Made by a program: the position numbers and the translations under genes. Of a DNA stretch of 64,000 nt, positions 22,801 through 37,800 are shown in pieces. This DNA is from Daphnia carinata (Eukaryota > Arthropoda > Branchiopoda > Diplostraca > Daphniidae), in contig NC_081333.1 of the NCBI RefSeq assembly GCF_022539665.2, positions 9,794,971-9,858,970 on the forward strand, in the 5' to 3' direction. The notes below the pieces were generated by a model that ran no database searches, was not told the origin of the DNA, and saw nothing but the letters and a program-made list of their open reading frames with translations. Positions within the stretch are counted from its first letter, which is position 1. The number at the start of each line of letters is the position of its first letter.

Positions 22801-25800
22801 ATCGAACGGGGACTGCGTGACTGCCTGACATGGACGGGATCAAAAAAAAAAAAAAAAGGGCGCATGACTAGCCTGGAGGACCATATAGAACGTAAGCTCC
22901 ACCATCTGCTTTTCCTTTATCTTCACGAACTCAATTTTCAACTGAGAAGAAGAACGTACTGAGATGTGGGTTAAATGGTACGTATGAATAAATCTATCAA
23001 ATCGGTCCTCTTGTTTTTTACGTTGTTGTTTTGTTTTTTTCGCACTTTTTAAAGCCATTTCCTTGTGACGTCGAAACCAGACTGTGCAGTTTGAAAGATG
23101 GCATACAATGTTTTCGCTTCCATTAACACTATGACGCACAGAGTTGACGTCGCCCACTGTTTTCCTGCTGGTTGTGTTGGGCCGCGTTTGTCGCTTTCCA
23201 GCAGTGTCTATCGAAGTGTTTGTCTGAAAAAACATACTCCTTCGCACGCGACTTGATTTAGACACTGACGAGGGTGGCGGCAAACCGAAAAAACAAGGCC
23301 GTCAATTCGGCAACCAACGCAAAACAGGGCGGACGAAGCGCAACTCGGCGCCAATGGGCCCATCACGACTGACTTGTTGACTATAGACGTAGAGACCAGA
23401 CGAGCCCTTGAGATGATGAAGTAGAACAATGAAACCAAAACCAAATAACACGACCAGAAGTGAAAATAGGTCGGAAGATGTAGCCTACATCAGTTGAAGC
23501 GAATTGTTATGTTCTTTCTCGTAGGCGTAAACTAAAAGAGGATGACGATATGTTCGAGAACGGAACGTCGCAATTCAAAAACCAAGGGAATAGCAGCTAT
23601 TAAAAGCATTCATTAGTCGTATTTTTAAGTTTAACGTCGTTAAAAAATGAATTTTGGCGCATCTACTGTTTGGGGTTAGGTCGACCCGACCGGTAATTGA
23701 ACGATGCCACAATATTGTACCGTAACTTTGGGTCACGGGGTTCAGTCTTACATAACGTTACTTCTGCCATCATCCGATTTTTTTATTTCCTCGTAACTTG
23801 TACTAAAGAAATGGATCTTGTAGCCGCCGTCGATATTGGTGGCGAGGAACTTACAACCTTCGTTTGCTAGTATCCACAGAAAGCCATCTAGCGGCCAGCT
23901 GCACGAGCAAAATTTTCAATCTCGGCTATTTTAAAATATTTGTAAACGTAAATTTTCTGCCGTGTAGATTGCAAAGTCAAAACGACCAGCCGAAAGGAGA
24001 AATGAGAAGGAGGGCACTAATGACTTGTTTCTCTCCGTCGTCTGCCGACAGAAGCGCCGCTTGTAGGAATACCCACCTTCCCTTTGTCCAAGGTAAAACA
24101 GCTCATTAAAATTAAAGCCGCCTCGGCGTCAGTTCAATACTACGCCAAGTATGATAATGAGGTCGGTACATTCATTCATCTGGCCTGCCATCCACGCAAC
24201 CATTCCCGCTTTACTTAAAAACCAGACACTTCTCGCAAATACATAAATTTAAGAGAACAGCAAGCAAATGAGCAAATCATCTTTCTGTTATTTCGTTGTC
24301 CTGTCACCGCAGAACCCTGCGACGTGCAAAAGGCGTTTCCCCATTCGACAAAACGTAACTAAATAAGGACAATAACAAAGTGAATTTGTGCGACTTACAT
24401 CTTTCTTGTGGCGGTAATAAGCTTTCCTCCGTTTGAGTTTGGTGACTCGTCGCTGCTCCGGTCGTTTCGGACTGTCACTGAAAAGGCAAAACACATTTGT
24501 AAAAAAAAACACAAGAAAAAAACAAAGAAGAGAGAAAAAAAACGTAAGTATATCGAACAGCGAAGTTAACAGTGCGTCAAACAACAACACGAAAATGCAC
24601 TATCGTTATTCACATCATAACACAACGAGAACGGCGTGACGCCAAAGGATGAAAGAAGATTAATGGCGGCGATGGCCGGCACTGGGATTGAAAAGGCAAA
24701 GTCAACAAACAAAATTCACCCACAATAAAAACAAAAATAAATAAAAAAAAAGAGAGAGAACGCTTCCCGAGAGGCCATCCAATCATTTTTTTAATGTCGC
24801 GTCTTCACGCAGCAAATTTCGGGTATAAAGTTATAAGGCCACTTGTCCTGATACGCAACGGACCTAATGAAACTTGTAAATCCGGGCCAATGCAAAAGAT
24901 CACGGCGTCAATAATTTTGATGAGTGTTCAATTTTTCTCCCCCCCCCCCCCTTTTTTTTCGCTGACAGCCGCGGCTTCAAGATCCTTGATGAAAATGGAT
25001 GGTCTTTTCACGCCCACTTATTAAAAAGTGGTTGAAACTTTCGCGTCAAAAGAGAACGGACGGGCTATTAAAGGCAACTCATTCAAGGTGTTTTTCTTGT
25101 GATAGGTTTTGTAGATAATCGTGTGCAAATACGTAATCCACTAGCCTTTTTTTCCCAGTCTCCCCAATTTGCATCAGCCTATTTGTCACTTTTTATAGTT
25201 AAAAAAAATATATACATTTTCCTTCTTTTATCCTTCAAACTGTGCTAAGGGTTTTTTGTAGGTCTTGTGATTACAAGAGGGTCAGCAAGAAACCAAAAAA
25301 AAAAAAAAAAGGTTACCCACTCAAATTGAGCTTATGCTAATGATCGTTATTATGTTGATGGATTATAAAATGGAAATTCGACTTTGCCGCAAATGTTTTC
25401 ACAGTTCTGGGAATGTTTTTCTTTAAATTAGTTTTCCAGAAAACAACAGACATGGCAGGCTGAAAATTACCTTGTGAGGCCACTAATATCTTCCTCGCTG
25501 GGTCTCAGTTCCTCGATCTCGGCATCGGAGTGGAAATTATTTATGGATGGTAAGCTGACGGCCAACGCCAAGGAACCTTTGCTTATCGCCTGGTGTCCAA
25601 TACCTGCGTATTTAAATGAGAGAGAATGAATATATTTATTTGCTTGCGACACACGAATTCACAAAATGCGTCATGAGGAAACAAAAACATTCGGGTTTTT
25701 CTGTTTAAATCGTGAGGGTTAGAAGTCGAAGAAAAAAAAAACAAAAAAAAAACACCATTTTTCCTGGATTGCGGTTGACATGCCGAATGCAACGATGACG

Positions 25801-28800
25801 AACTGGCGTGTGACCGTATTTTTTTCTTGGTTTTTAAAACAGCTTAGCACGGTTGAAAGAGACGTCAATTAATGGAATAGGCGTGACAAAAGGTCGCAAC
25901 CAAACGATAAGGACGAGACGTGCGCCGTTTTCTAGATCAGGTTCGACAGACCTGCTAAACGGTGCCTTCTGCACCGAATCACGTTCCCACGCACGATCCC
26001 CAGCCCTGAAAACATTGCACAACAGTAAACAGCACCACGAGGTTTGAACGGTGGCGCAGTCAAGCCTATAACGCCACCCGTCTAGAACGGCCGGAAAAAG
26101 GCGAAATCTCGTTGACCGTTCTAGATAATAGCGTCCCTCCTAACGAGAGCTTAGGTCTTCTTTTAATGAATTTTCCGCGTTTCGGGGATACGCTAACAAA
26201 ATGGTGTTGCATCCTGATAAGATTTAGCTCACAGCGGCTCTTGCCGTCTCCTTTTGTTTTAAAGCAGAGAATAAATCAACAACTGCAACGAATAATAAGG
26301 AGGTGAAAAGATAAGACAAAAGAAACAAAATAATAGCGTCTCACGTTTTGTTTTTGTTTCCTTCTCTTCCCCGTTTTATTCTGTCCGTGCAGAAGACAAA
26401 GCTCATTTGAATTTTTCTTTCCCACTAAGGCAAACAGTACGCACCGAGCCCTGAGAATACCCATTACGCGACGCACTAAAAACGCAAACTGCTTAGTATT
26501 CTTTTTTTTTTCCCCTTTTTTTAATGCTGCTTTTCTCTTTTGATCCTTCCAGGGCGTAAACTCGTTTTGTTCATCTTCATGCGCCGACAAAAATGAAGAA
26601 AGCGCGACGGTGCTAAATATAAACCGAATAACAACGACGTCGTCTTCGCTGATGCTGTAAGAAGCCTGATGACTGTGGCAAGTGTATTTCAGGCCACAAC
26701 CACTTTGTTCTCCTCCCTCTTGAAGCTGTGCAACAGGTTCAGTAGGCCATCCAGCCACGTCACAACGTGTAGTACCCAACGTACCCAAAGGAGTTATCAT
26801 AATCACGAAAAGTAAGGACACATACACACGCAAAAAAAAGATGCTACGAGACCGGAATAGTTAAACGACAAAATTTCCAGCTACTTTACCGATAGGATAA
26901 AGACAGAAGAAAGAACGCGTCTGCAAAACTGGAAAAAGCGAACGACGGAAAAACCTAAACGAGCACGTAATGTAAATTGGGTGCGTAATGTCTCTAGTCC
27001 TTCACTATCCCGTTGATTAAAAGAGAGCAGACAGTGAACCCCCCTCCCCCAAGAGACAATGGCGAAGTACAGTAGTGAGCTCGACCCAATTTCTCTAGGC
27101 GGCCTAGTAATCGTTAACGGAATATCATGAAAGACACAACGGCATTAAATGCTAAAGCAGAGATTCAGAAATGGCAGGAAGATGGGAGCTCAACAACGGC
27201 CTAAACCCAAGCGGATAACGACCGAATTCCAGTGTGGATTATTTAGTCTTAATTTTGAAACTTGACTTGATAAATCGTGGATGCACTCTTCGTTTTCCTC
27301 TTGTCTTTTTTTTTTTTCTCTCCCGTTCGGTGTCTGCGCAGCTAATGAGAACTAGCGATAGCCGATCGTGAGCAAACGAACGCACGGCACCAGAGCAATC
27401 AGTCGTTGAGGTATGTAATCAAACAGCTATGTGCCAACAGGGTACCGCTGGGTCTTCGTGTCGTTGTCGACCTCGCCCGCCCACCCTCGTTCTACTTTGC
27501 ACCAAAAAAGTCCAATCAGTCCCGGCTTTTTTTTTATAGCTGGGCATTTCACCTATAAAAGGAACAGCTATTCTTTTTTTTTTTTTTTTTTGCTAGATAA
27601 AGTAAAGATAGTTCTCTCTTTGTTTTTCTTTCGTTTTGGTATTGAACGTTGGTTGTCTTCTCAGTAAACTTGGCTCTATTTCTTAGTTAACCGTTTCCGC
27701 CTGTCTATAGGCTAGTAGGCTACATGGTCACTGTTATTAAGGCGAGCGTAAGAACTGCACTGATGACCACTTACCGTCAGGGTGTGTCTTGTGTGGCGGT
27801 GGATTGACTCTGGGCACTTGGTCCTCTGGAACAATCGGGAATTCCTGCATTTAAAGAAAAAATGGGAAACAATTTCATTAGCATTTCATTGTGAAGCTCT
27901 GCAACAAGAGAAAGACGAAAAAAAAAACAAAAAAAAACAGGAGAATTAAAAAAATTACAGCAGCGCAAGAACGATAATGCCTGAGCAAGACGGGCCGCAC
28001 ATCACAGACACGATGACCAAAAAGACTCTTTTGTCCACTGGGTTTCGACAACCGTTTCCATGTCTGATCGCTTTTTGCTCGCGTATCCAGCAGAGTAGGA
28101 ACAAACACGTCCGCTAGTTTCATCTTCACGCCGCAAATAACTACTGAAGAAGACGCTGCAGTGAATGGCCAAATAAACAATAGCTAAAAACGCTTTCGAT
28201 AGTAGGCACCGCTCAGGGTTATCATGAAAAATTCCCTTTCTTTCTCAACACTGTTGCATCTGTTGTTTTTTTTTTCGAGGAAACCTCTATCGATTACGCT
28301 GTCCATCCTTTTTGCCACACCTTTTTTTCGCGAAATTCACGCGGACACGGGTTTCTGTATCAGGTGCCGTTGGCGTTATCGCGCAAACTGTCGAGTGGAT
28401 GAACATGACATGCAAACCATCACGTTTAAGAATTTTTCAACATTTCATTATCCGCATAACTACTACGACGAAACTAGCAAGGCGAGCACCTCTTATCGTC
28501 GCCGCTCGGCAACTTATCTCGTCGACGACGGCGACGCCCGGACTGCCGGCAAAAAAGTGCGCACAACAGGATAGGGCGAGGTGCATCATAAACATGTCAA
28601 GAAAGGACTGGAAAAAACGAGGAAAACGTATGCATTCAGAGCTCACGAATTATCTTTATTAACCACCTAAAGATATTAGAGCAATTAACGGCCTAACGAA
28701 ATCACGGGGCATCCCGTGGATAGCTAGAGAAAGATGGAAGAAAGTGAAACTGAAACGGTGGAAACGAACAGGGTAAAAGCGAGCGACAAAGGTAGAAAAA

Positions 28801-31800
28801 CAATTGAATTATGTGGAAAGCAGCGTGAGAAGGAGAATAAAGGACGGTAGAGCATCACGCAGACACTTGCGATTTGCCAGCAGCCTTTACGAGGCTATAG
28901 TCATACGGCAAACTAAAGCCGCCGCTTTCGTCTCCCTCAACTTTGACTTTCATATTTTCATTTTTCTACAGAAACAAAGTAGGCAAACAAATGACTGACG
29001 CGCACAACTGATGAGTTTACCATCTTGGCGATCTCTCCGTCGGTAGTGGTGATCGAAAGGACGAGCACGGAGAAACGTGACAAAGCTTTTCTTTTATTCG
29101 TTTTTTTTAAGCGTGAACGCGCTCGCCAAATTTGAAAAAAAAAAGAAGAAAATTGTCTCTCGTGGGTTTCGCAGTGCTGACATGGCGCAATCTCAACCCA
29201 CTTGCTTTTTTCGTTAACGTTTTATTTTTTCATATCACGAATCTGTTCTTTTGATGGCCAATGCTTCCGCCTAATCCGGTCGGAAAGCGTGTCCTCACCC
29301 TTTCCTTGCCTTTCATCGATGAATTCAATGGGAACTTGGAAAATCCCACGTGTACAAGTTGCCCCGTCCATTCTTTCCAACAATAAATTTTAAAAAAGGT
29401 ATAACGACTGGAAACGTTTAGAAGACCGTAGTCAGCGACAAATTCCTTCAAGAGATAAGATGCAAATCATTTTTCCGTGTTAAAGCTAATCTATTTCAAC
29501 ACAAGGAGAACACTTAGGCGAACTCTAAGCTGCCACAAGTGGTGTGTTCAAATAACACGGTACGGGGATTTATTATTATAAATATATCTGACGATCGGAC
29601 GTGCGATGGCATGGCGAGCGAGCACAATCGAGAGATTCCACGATAGAAGGGAAGAAAGAAAGCAGAGATAAAGAACTTTCCTTTTCTTGCCGCCTAAGAC
29701 TTTCAATCATTTTAAAAGCACGAAGGTCACATCATTAAGCGGCTGGGTAAATTAGAATTTTCGAAAGTCTATGAATGAAACAAGGAAGAATGAGAAATCG
29801 GAGGGTTGGAGGCGGACCTGATCGTCGTCATCGGCGCAGTCGAGAACAAAAATGTGCGGTATGGTCGTGTTGATTAGCCAGCGCGCTCTAGCGATTCCCG
29901 GGAACATGTTATCCTCACGATTTATTATGGAAATCACCAATTCATACAAGCCGCGAATCAGTTTTTCGGAAAAGATAACGCGATGATGTGACGGAATGTG
30001 GTGAATAGTGCTGTCTTTTGTGATGCCGACTGATAGTAGATCATCAATTCACTTTGTTCACTCACGCCCGTTACCAAGAAAAAGGCTAAGACAAAGAAGT
30101 TAATGCACCCGAGTCCCAACTGGAGAGTACAGGTGGACAGACAAGTTGAAGAACGACCTGAACAAACTAACGACACACAACTGTAAAAATTTTCGCTAAC
30201 GTGTTTCGTTTTCTGTCCTTCTTATTCCTTACACTGTCGGACAACAACTGATTCTTGGTTGTATTCACATTCTTTTTTATTTCCCACCATTTCTTTGGCT
30301 TCTTCTTCGTCTTCCCATTCTTCCTCCACCTCTTTTGATTCCATTTTTTTTTTGTTTCATGTCCGTTGGTCGCGTTTACGCTGTAAAACCGCCTCAAGGC
30401 TGGCCCCGTGGCCCCGCACACACACAATTTTTGCCCAGTTCCAGTCACGATTGCTGTACCATCTATTCGCGTGCGTGCTACTCCGGAGAGAGGGAGATAG
30501 CAAAAGAATAAAAGAAGCAAAGAGAAAGAGAGAGAGAAAAGAAAAAAGCAAAACAAAAACATGCCGGCATCCGGAGTGCTCGCGTTGTACGTACATCAAC
30601 CACTTCATCCGCGCTCCACATTTCTTTTCTTTAAACCAAAAAAAAAAAAAAAGGCTATTGTCGTTCTCCTTACTTATTGTGCGCTGCATTCCGAAAAGAA
30701 AAAAAAGACCATACAAATAAGTAGGGAGGCAGTTCACTAGTTCAGGATAGTTGCTGTAGGCCGCAAAGAGAGGCGGGAAAGTGGCAGGCTCTGAGACATA
30801 ATGACTGCTGTGAAACGGCCACGAAAATAATAATAAATTGAGGCTGTCGATTGTAATCAGATTCGAGTCGAGAATGGCGCCCCGACATGATAATCGACAG
30901 GGCGCAATGTTTTTCTCTTTTTCTCGCCCATTTCTTCGACGCTTGATTGAAAGTTGAGAGGCCCGATTAAGACGTGCCCACATCGCAGCCATTTCTCGCG
31001 TAGATTTCATGTATCTTTTTTTTTTTTGTTTTTTTACATAACGCAAAAATTTCGAAACTGTTCAAGTTAACGGGAAAGCGGAGGGACCGGATTCAAGGCT
31101 CTTGCGGTAATAAGAATTAATTCCGTTACGCGACTGTTTTGTTTTTCTTCGCTTGTTTTCTTCTACATTTTTTTGGCATTTCAATTGTATTTATTTTTGC
31201 TGGCCAGTTAGCCATCGTAAACTTATTCTAATAAGCGAACGTAGGCGGACAGAGCGAATTAGGGCCATTGCCAATGACTTGGTCAGCGGGAGTTCTGCGT
31301 TTTCTATAGCACAGTAGGATCTCCAAAGGAAAAGAAAAAAAAAATAATAAGTTGGCCAAAGATGAAGTGGATTTTCGTGACACGTCAACCTGCTTTTTGA
31401 GTCGTGAACGAGCTGTTGAAGAACTGAACTGCAAAGGTCACGGTCTCGCCATTGCGCATATCATTAAAAGCATTTTGAAACCTTTTTACTATTCGATTCG
31501 ATTCTTCTTGCTTGAAACCGTCAGTTTTCTCTTACTCCTCCTTTTTCTTAACAAAGGAAATGAAATAAGACGATGACGGAATCGCTTTTCAATGTAGGAC
31601 AAGGTGCACCCACCGTCATCATTTCATTTGCTTATTACCTTTTTTTTTTTTACCCCCATTTTGCAAGAAAAAAAAATTGTTTTTCAAGACACTGCTATGA
31701 TAAATGAATCTTCTTTCCATAAAAGCAAATAGCGGGAAACGTCAAAATTGTTTCACTTGGATGTCAGTCATTTTTGTACTTTTTGTTTCATTGTTTGTTG

Positions 31801-34800
31801 AAATTCAAGCAATATGGAAGACTACGTATTGTACTCATGTTGATGGAATAGGGTTAAGCCCCTTCGTTCTCATTTATTTTCTTCACATCAAGGCGTGTCT
31901 TTAGGTCGAAACCGGCAACGCTCATCACGCGACTAGCTGGCGCTTTTGTCTGTATGTAGACAAGAGAGTACGGATCGGCCTTGAGCCTGGAGCTGTACCC
32001 GCTTGTCTGCGTGAAAGTAAAGCAACATTGTTATAAACAAAAAATGGAAGAAAAATAGGCTAATAATACGTGTACATTTTTATTCGTATAGTTATAAACA
32101 TTCTTATTGCTCTAACAACTTTCTCTATCCGTAGATCTGTCACTCTGCTTCGCTCTTTCTTTCTCGCTCTTTTGCGCTACTCCCGGGACTCTAGTGACAA
32201 GTCGTGACACTGGGGGTGGGTTCCTTGGGTTCGCTTTCCTTCGGGCAAGACATCTACCGACTTGGTCTATCATTTCCAAAGAAATGCATCCACTGTGTTG
32301 ATGACTACAATCACGATATTATCGTAATGCCTCTATAATTAGAAAATAAAAAATAGGCTAAAATCGCACCCATATTTTGCATTTGCATACGATCAATGCC
32401 GGTATGTGCACGCCATTATCCTAGCTCTCCAACACAACCTAATATTTTAAATTTTTCGCCTATTTTTTCCTTTTTTTTTCTTTAATAAGGGCGGCAATCA
32501 ATCTGTTTCTGCCTCAAAGGACATAGCTCCCAAACGGGTGCCTCGGTGCGAGGGTCGCGTTGTCAATTTCCCCTTTTGATTTGATTTGAGTTACGTTACG
32601 AGCCACGAGCAAAAAAAAAATAAGATAAAATAAAATAAGGGGAATGACGTCATTGCGCGGCTCGTGAATTGCTTTGTCGATGTCGTGGTTCCGTGCCGTA
32701 TACATAACAAGAACGACAAAAGGGTGGCACCCGTCAAGAAGAACCTGTTCCCTTCCTAGGGCACACACACACCCTTTTCTGCCATCCCGTAATCGACACC
32801 TGGGGAAAAAAAAAAGGAAGGCGACCAACCCAGTGATGGTCTATTCTACCATATCCCTCTTCTGTTCGTTTTTGTTGCCTGGTTTGGCACAGGCCACCAA
32901 ATCGATATAAAGGACGTCATCAAAGAGAGAATCAGGTTCAAAACGCTTATGCCCGTCTCTAATGGGAATATGCTATAAAAAGTTGGCTCGTGGAAAGAAA
33001 AAAAAATGGGTTCGAACGCATTACGTCAGACGAACCGTTGTCGCTGAACCTATTGGCCTAAAGTGCTGCGGAACGCATCGATACGCTTCACGACTTGAGT
33101 ACTAGATCGATGACCGTTCGGTGATGAACGCAGACGAGCAACGAATCACAAAGGTCCACCAGGGTGCGAAAATCGTACACTAGTAAAGTATACATGTCCG
33201 TCGGATGAATGAGAGCTTCCAATTTTCATCGGTTGTTTATGAAGAAAAACTTGTAATGGACAACAACTGTGTGATTTCATCGATTGTAGACTTGATACGA
33301 ATAACGATGGAACTATCTGGCATAGTGCCAAAGATTCCATATTGGAGTTTAAGAAACGATGATTGCTTCTTATTGAATTTCGTGTGTCCAGGTAAAATTT
33401 ATCGGACGCATCGCATCCAGAAATTTAACAATTTCCCTCCAGAAAATGTTTTCTAAACAGTAAATCATTCGCCATTTTTTTTTTTTTTTTGTTGCGCTAT
33501 TTACTTTGCTTGGACAAGCAGTCACATGCTCTTTTTCTACACGGTTAGACGCCAAAGTGACGTGCCAAGATTTCCTTTGTCATTCATCCGGTTTCCTAAG
33601 GTGTTTGGCGTTTCCTACTCTTCATCTGTATTTTCTCACTTGTCTCCGGCGTGACCGGTCGGCCCTTTATATCTGCCCAGTCTGTTTACTTCGTCATTCC
33701 TTCACCAACGCCCCCACCTTGGCACTAGCCGCAGCTGTTTCCTCCCGGTTTCTATTTTGTATTTCACTAAGCAGTAAATCTTTTGACGTCATCGCAAGAA
33801 AAATCTAAGCGAAAAAAAAAGATGGGAGAAAAATAATAAAGCCTGTGCGTCATGATATCAAACTCGCAAATTTCACCCAACTGAGCGTGGTGGATGAAGA
33901 AAAAACAGCCGAAGGATGCGGCTGATTATGATAACATTAAGATTTGATGGCGTTCCCATCTCAAATACAATTGACTGATGGGCTTTTTCGGCTCCCAGAT
34001 TTTTTTTTTATCTACGACAACATGGAGCGTTAAAAAAAAAATTCATGATTCGATTACACAAGGCCTTTCAGTAGGTCATCCGGATTGCCGGCAGCTATCG
34101 TGGATCTACCGTTGATTAAAAAATGGAAAGTGAAAAAAAAAACGAGATGGACGGTTTCTCTGCGAATGAACAGCATCAGCTCGGGTTTTAAGGGAAAAAC
34201 AACTTTCTTTTTTTTTTTGCCTTCATCAAATTTTTGAAACTGTCTGCTACTGTCAAAGTGAAAGCAACAGTGAAGTGAAAATGGAGAGGAGAGAGAGTGA
34301 AAACAAAGAGGCTACTTAGAATTCACGTCGAAAGCTAACAGCGCTGTCGACTATTGCCGTGTGCAAGATAGCAAGTTAGTATAAAACAAACTCCCAGATT
34401 CTAACCATTTTGGTCTGTACGGCCCCAGTCTTCTTCACTCGATCATCTAATGCCATTGAAGTGCGCAAGTTCTAAAAAAAAAAAAAACACGAACGAGGGA
34501 CAAGTTTCCAAATTGCCGATCGCCCTAGCTAACATTCAACCCCGAAACAAATTCATATACTTTTTTGCTTTTCAATAGTTTTGCGGTTTGAGGGAGCATA
34601 GCGGTTGTCGTCATGATTTTCACAAAACTAGTCTAGTTTTTTTTTCCTGTAAGCTGTAGAAACTTCTATAACATCTACCAAAGTTCGTCTCTTTAATTAC
34701 TTTCCACTGCGTCCTTCCGTTCTTCGTTCCATCTTCTGCCTGATGATGACTCAACTCATCCGATTACACGACTTTGGAGAGAAGGCTCCTAGAAAATGTG

Positions 34801-37800
34801 TGGCACGGACGGATAAGAGAGACGACTACAAGAAGAGATGGGCGGGGATTGGCGTAGACTAAGGTACGCACTCGCGCACAATTACCGGAGACTTGAAGCG
34901 TAATAAGAAAGAGAGAGAGAAAGAGAAAAAAAAAAAGCAGGGAAACAGGAGAAACAGAGAGAGAGAGAGAGAGAGAGAGGGAGAATGCCAAATCATTAAA
35001 GAGATTGGAATCAGGCAGGCTCCCACAACCGGAAGACGTTTGGATGTGACGGAAATGACGGATTTTCAACCGCCATTTTCAAATAAGAGAGAGAGCAAAA
35101 ACAAACAGAATCTCGGAAAGAGATGGCCGGGGCAGATTTCAAGCATATAAACACGATCGCAAATCTAACAGACACTGGCGGTAATAATGTAACATACGTG
35201 AGGCCAGCCAAGCGAGAAAAGACTTTGAATAAGATAAAGATCGAAAGATAAAAGAGAAACATCCCAGTTTGGCGGCAGGACCAAAATGTATAGGCATGTT
35301 ATCTCATCCGTCTTCTGCTTCGATTGGCAAAGCTGAGCCCCTCTACAAGACGTTTTATCTACTAGATTGGGTGGTATACGGCCACCGGCAATCAATGTGC
35401 ATTAACTAAGACTAGAGATAAAAGTTCAGAGTTGTTATTAGGTCTTCACTACGTGCACAGATCTAAGGGGAAATCTCGACGAGTTGTAAGCACACACAAA
35501 AAACTATGTTCGTCTTTTGTTTTTTCGTGTGAGCTTTTCCCATTTACTCTTCCCCTTTGATCACTTCGGTGTTCTGTCGTTTCGCTAAAGTGGATGCTGA
35601 TATTCTTTGTGAAAGAAAAAAGTTATCATCGTGGCTGTGGATTGTTTGATTATCATCAATAGAGCCACCTTGCCACTCCACAGTGTTTGAGGGTTATATA
35701 AGGATCATTTCGCGGTCGTTTGTACCAACAAGTTTTGGAATATTCTTTAATCAAGAGTCTGAGCATTCCCTTGTGAACATAGTACTAGATTTCCTCTCGG
35801 AGCTGTACCCTTCATTTAAAAAAAAAAAAAAAAATAAATGTTTAAGACCAAATTAAAAATCTTATGCAATTGTAGGAAGTCCTTTGCAGTCAAGGATCAA
35901 TGGAGGATTCACTTGAATCTAAAGATTCCAGTTTAAAAGCTGACAGTTTGCGTGAAATCTTACGGGAAAAAATAGAAAGACGACTAACAAGTTTTCTAAA
36001 AATCTGATGAACGTCGCATAGCAGTGCCTCTCAGTCTGAGTGTAAAACGAAAAAAAGTTGTCTTTGAAGATATGATTCTAAAATATTCATTTTTTCTATA
36101 TTTGATTTCTGGGCAATCTAAAATTAATCGTGAATGATTGGAAACCCAAAATAAAAATATTATATGGCAAAAGGGATCACGATGAATGCAGAGAAGAGGG
36201 ACGAAAAATCCAAAGAACCTTACTGTCTATCACTTAAACCCGCGTACAGTGATCCAGCCATGCACAGCCAAGCACAAAAATGCAACGTTTGGGAAAAAAA
36301 AATTCAACATGAAGAATCTTCAAAGCCCAAACTCGTGATAGGCGCAAGTCCCAATCTTTTCATTTTTAAATAATTTTTTTTTTTCTGATGCGTATCTCTC
36401 GTGTTCCTATTTTTCCACATCATTTCTCTCGGGAAACCTAATCACGCCGGCCGATAACGAGCCAAGAGCGAATTGAGGCCAGCAATATCGGCACTGTCCG
36501 AAGGCCTCATTGTCATAATTGGGATGCTGTTGGTTAGTTCGGTTCCGTAGACTACAGAACTATACGGGCAGGGGAATAAATAGAACAGGGAAAACATAGA
36601 ACTTACATGACAACCCAATATTGTGTGTAGAGGGAGGAACTATATCAAAGGAACAATAACTTTGAGCTACGGCGTGTTTCTTTTCTTTTCTTAGTAGGAT
36701 ATATATTTTTTTTTCATGCGGGACGACGACCATGATAATTAATACTGACGAAGTTATCCGACGTCGATTCGAGCACCGTAGCTACCAAACATAGCCCGCT
36801 TCATATGGAATTGCTCAGACTGAGATTAGTCAGCCATTCTTTAGAGGAAAAAAGAAAATAATTCGACATATAGAGAATATGCTGCGCATGTTTTTATTAC
36901 TCAGGTTTGGTATCTTTTTGATCTGCATTCTAATACGGGAATTTCGACGTACACGAAAATGGCGCTCGCGACATTACTCAAACGGATACATGGTGGCAGG
37001 GTAAATTGATTCAAATACTCGCGCATGGGGCAGGTGGTCATTTTCACCGACGAACGCAAACGGGGGCTCCTTCCCTTTTTGGCTATTTATGTTACATTAT
37101 TCAAAAGTATGTTGACAGTTAGCAATGAAAACAGGAAATAAAAAGAAAACTAGACGATAAGTTGAGAACACGACGGTAGCCGTTGAAGAACGGCACGCCC
37201 TACCTTTGCCTCTATGTACCATCTTGCCCGTCCCGTGTTTGTTCAGAAAAGGATCGTTCGTTTCCAGCTAACAATGGGGGAGCCCCAATAGACGCCTTCA
37301 CCCTGTCGGCGCTCACTGGCTCGCTGCGTTTCTGTGTCTTTTACGACGACAGTGTACGTGTGCACGCGTCTGGCGCGTCTATACACAGATTACGACAGTT
37401 ATGCGAGAGGCCCTGCCGCGAAGCGACAAGCTCTTGATTCCTTTAAATTAAATTCTATTGATTGATCCTATTTCCTCTCCTCCCTCCCTGTTCTACACAC
37501 GCATTTAAAAAATAAAAAAAGAAGGAAAGAAAAGAATATATGAAGGGAAGAAACGATGGAGTGAACTACGGACACAAGTTCGCCATGCGAAGATGACAAA
37601 CTATTTTGAAATTGAAATTTCTCCTTCTCGCCCAATTTTTGTGAATAGATTCCGATTGCCGAATGCTCTGGAAAGAGACGGGGCGTGCAGGAGAGCGAGT
37701 CAGGAGACCTCTCTAGTTTATGAGTTGTCACATATCGAGCTAAATTAGCCCACTAGGGAACTGAACGTTGCAAAGAGCGCGAGCCATCAGAGAAATACTT

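Noticed and set aside
22840-23283. 147-codon minus-strand frame with Ser/Arg-rich start
   Set aside because: No splice support or homology, and it ends in a poly-A/poly-T derived Phe run.
26276-26833. 185-codon minus-strand frame starting with a signal-peptide-like run
   Set aside because: The hydrophobic start is followed by unstructured text and A/T-rich low complexity, with no donor, acceptor or homology. Probably chance.
29752-29949. Minus-strand frame with LINTTIPHIFVLDCADDDDQ
   Set aside because: Looks protein-like, but the only donor is GTCCGC and no acceptor in a fitting phase was found.
30357-31046. 229-codon minus-strand open frame, the longest by far in its region
   Set aside because: Poly-Lys and poly-Phe segments from A and T runs; composition is not coding-like, and another frame on the opposite strand is equally long.
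34893-35150. Arg/Glu-repeat plus-strand frame
   Set aside because: Translation of a GA microsatellite.
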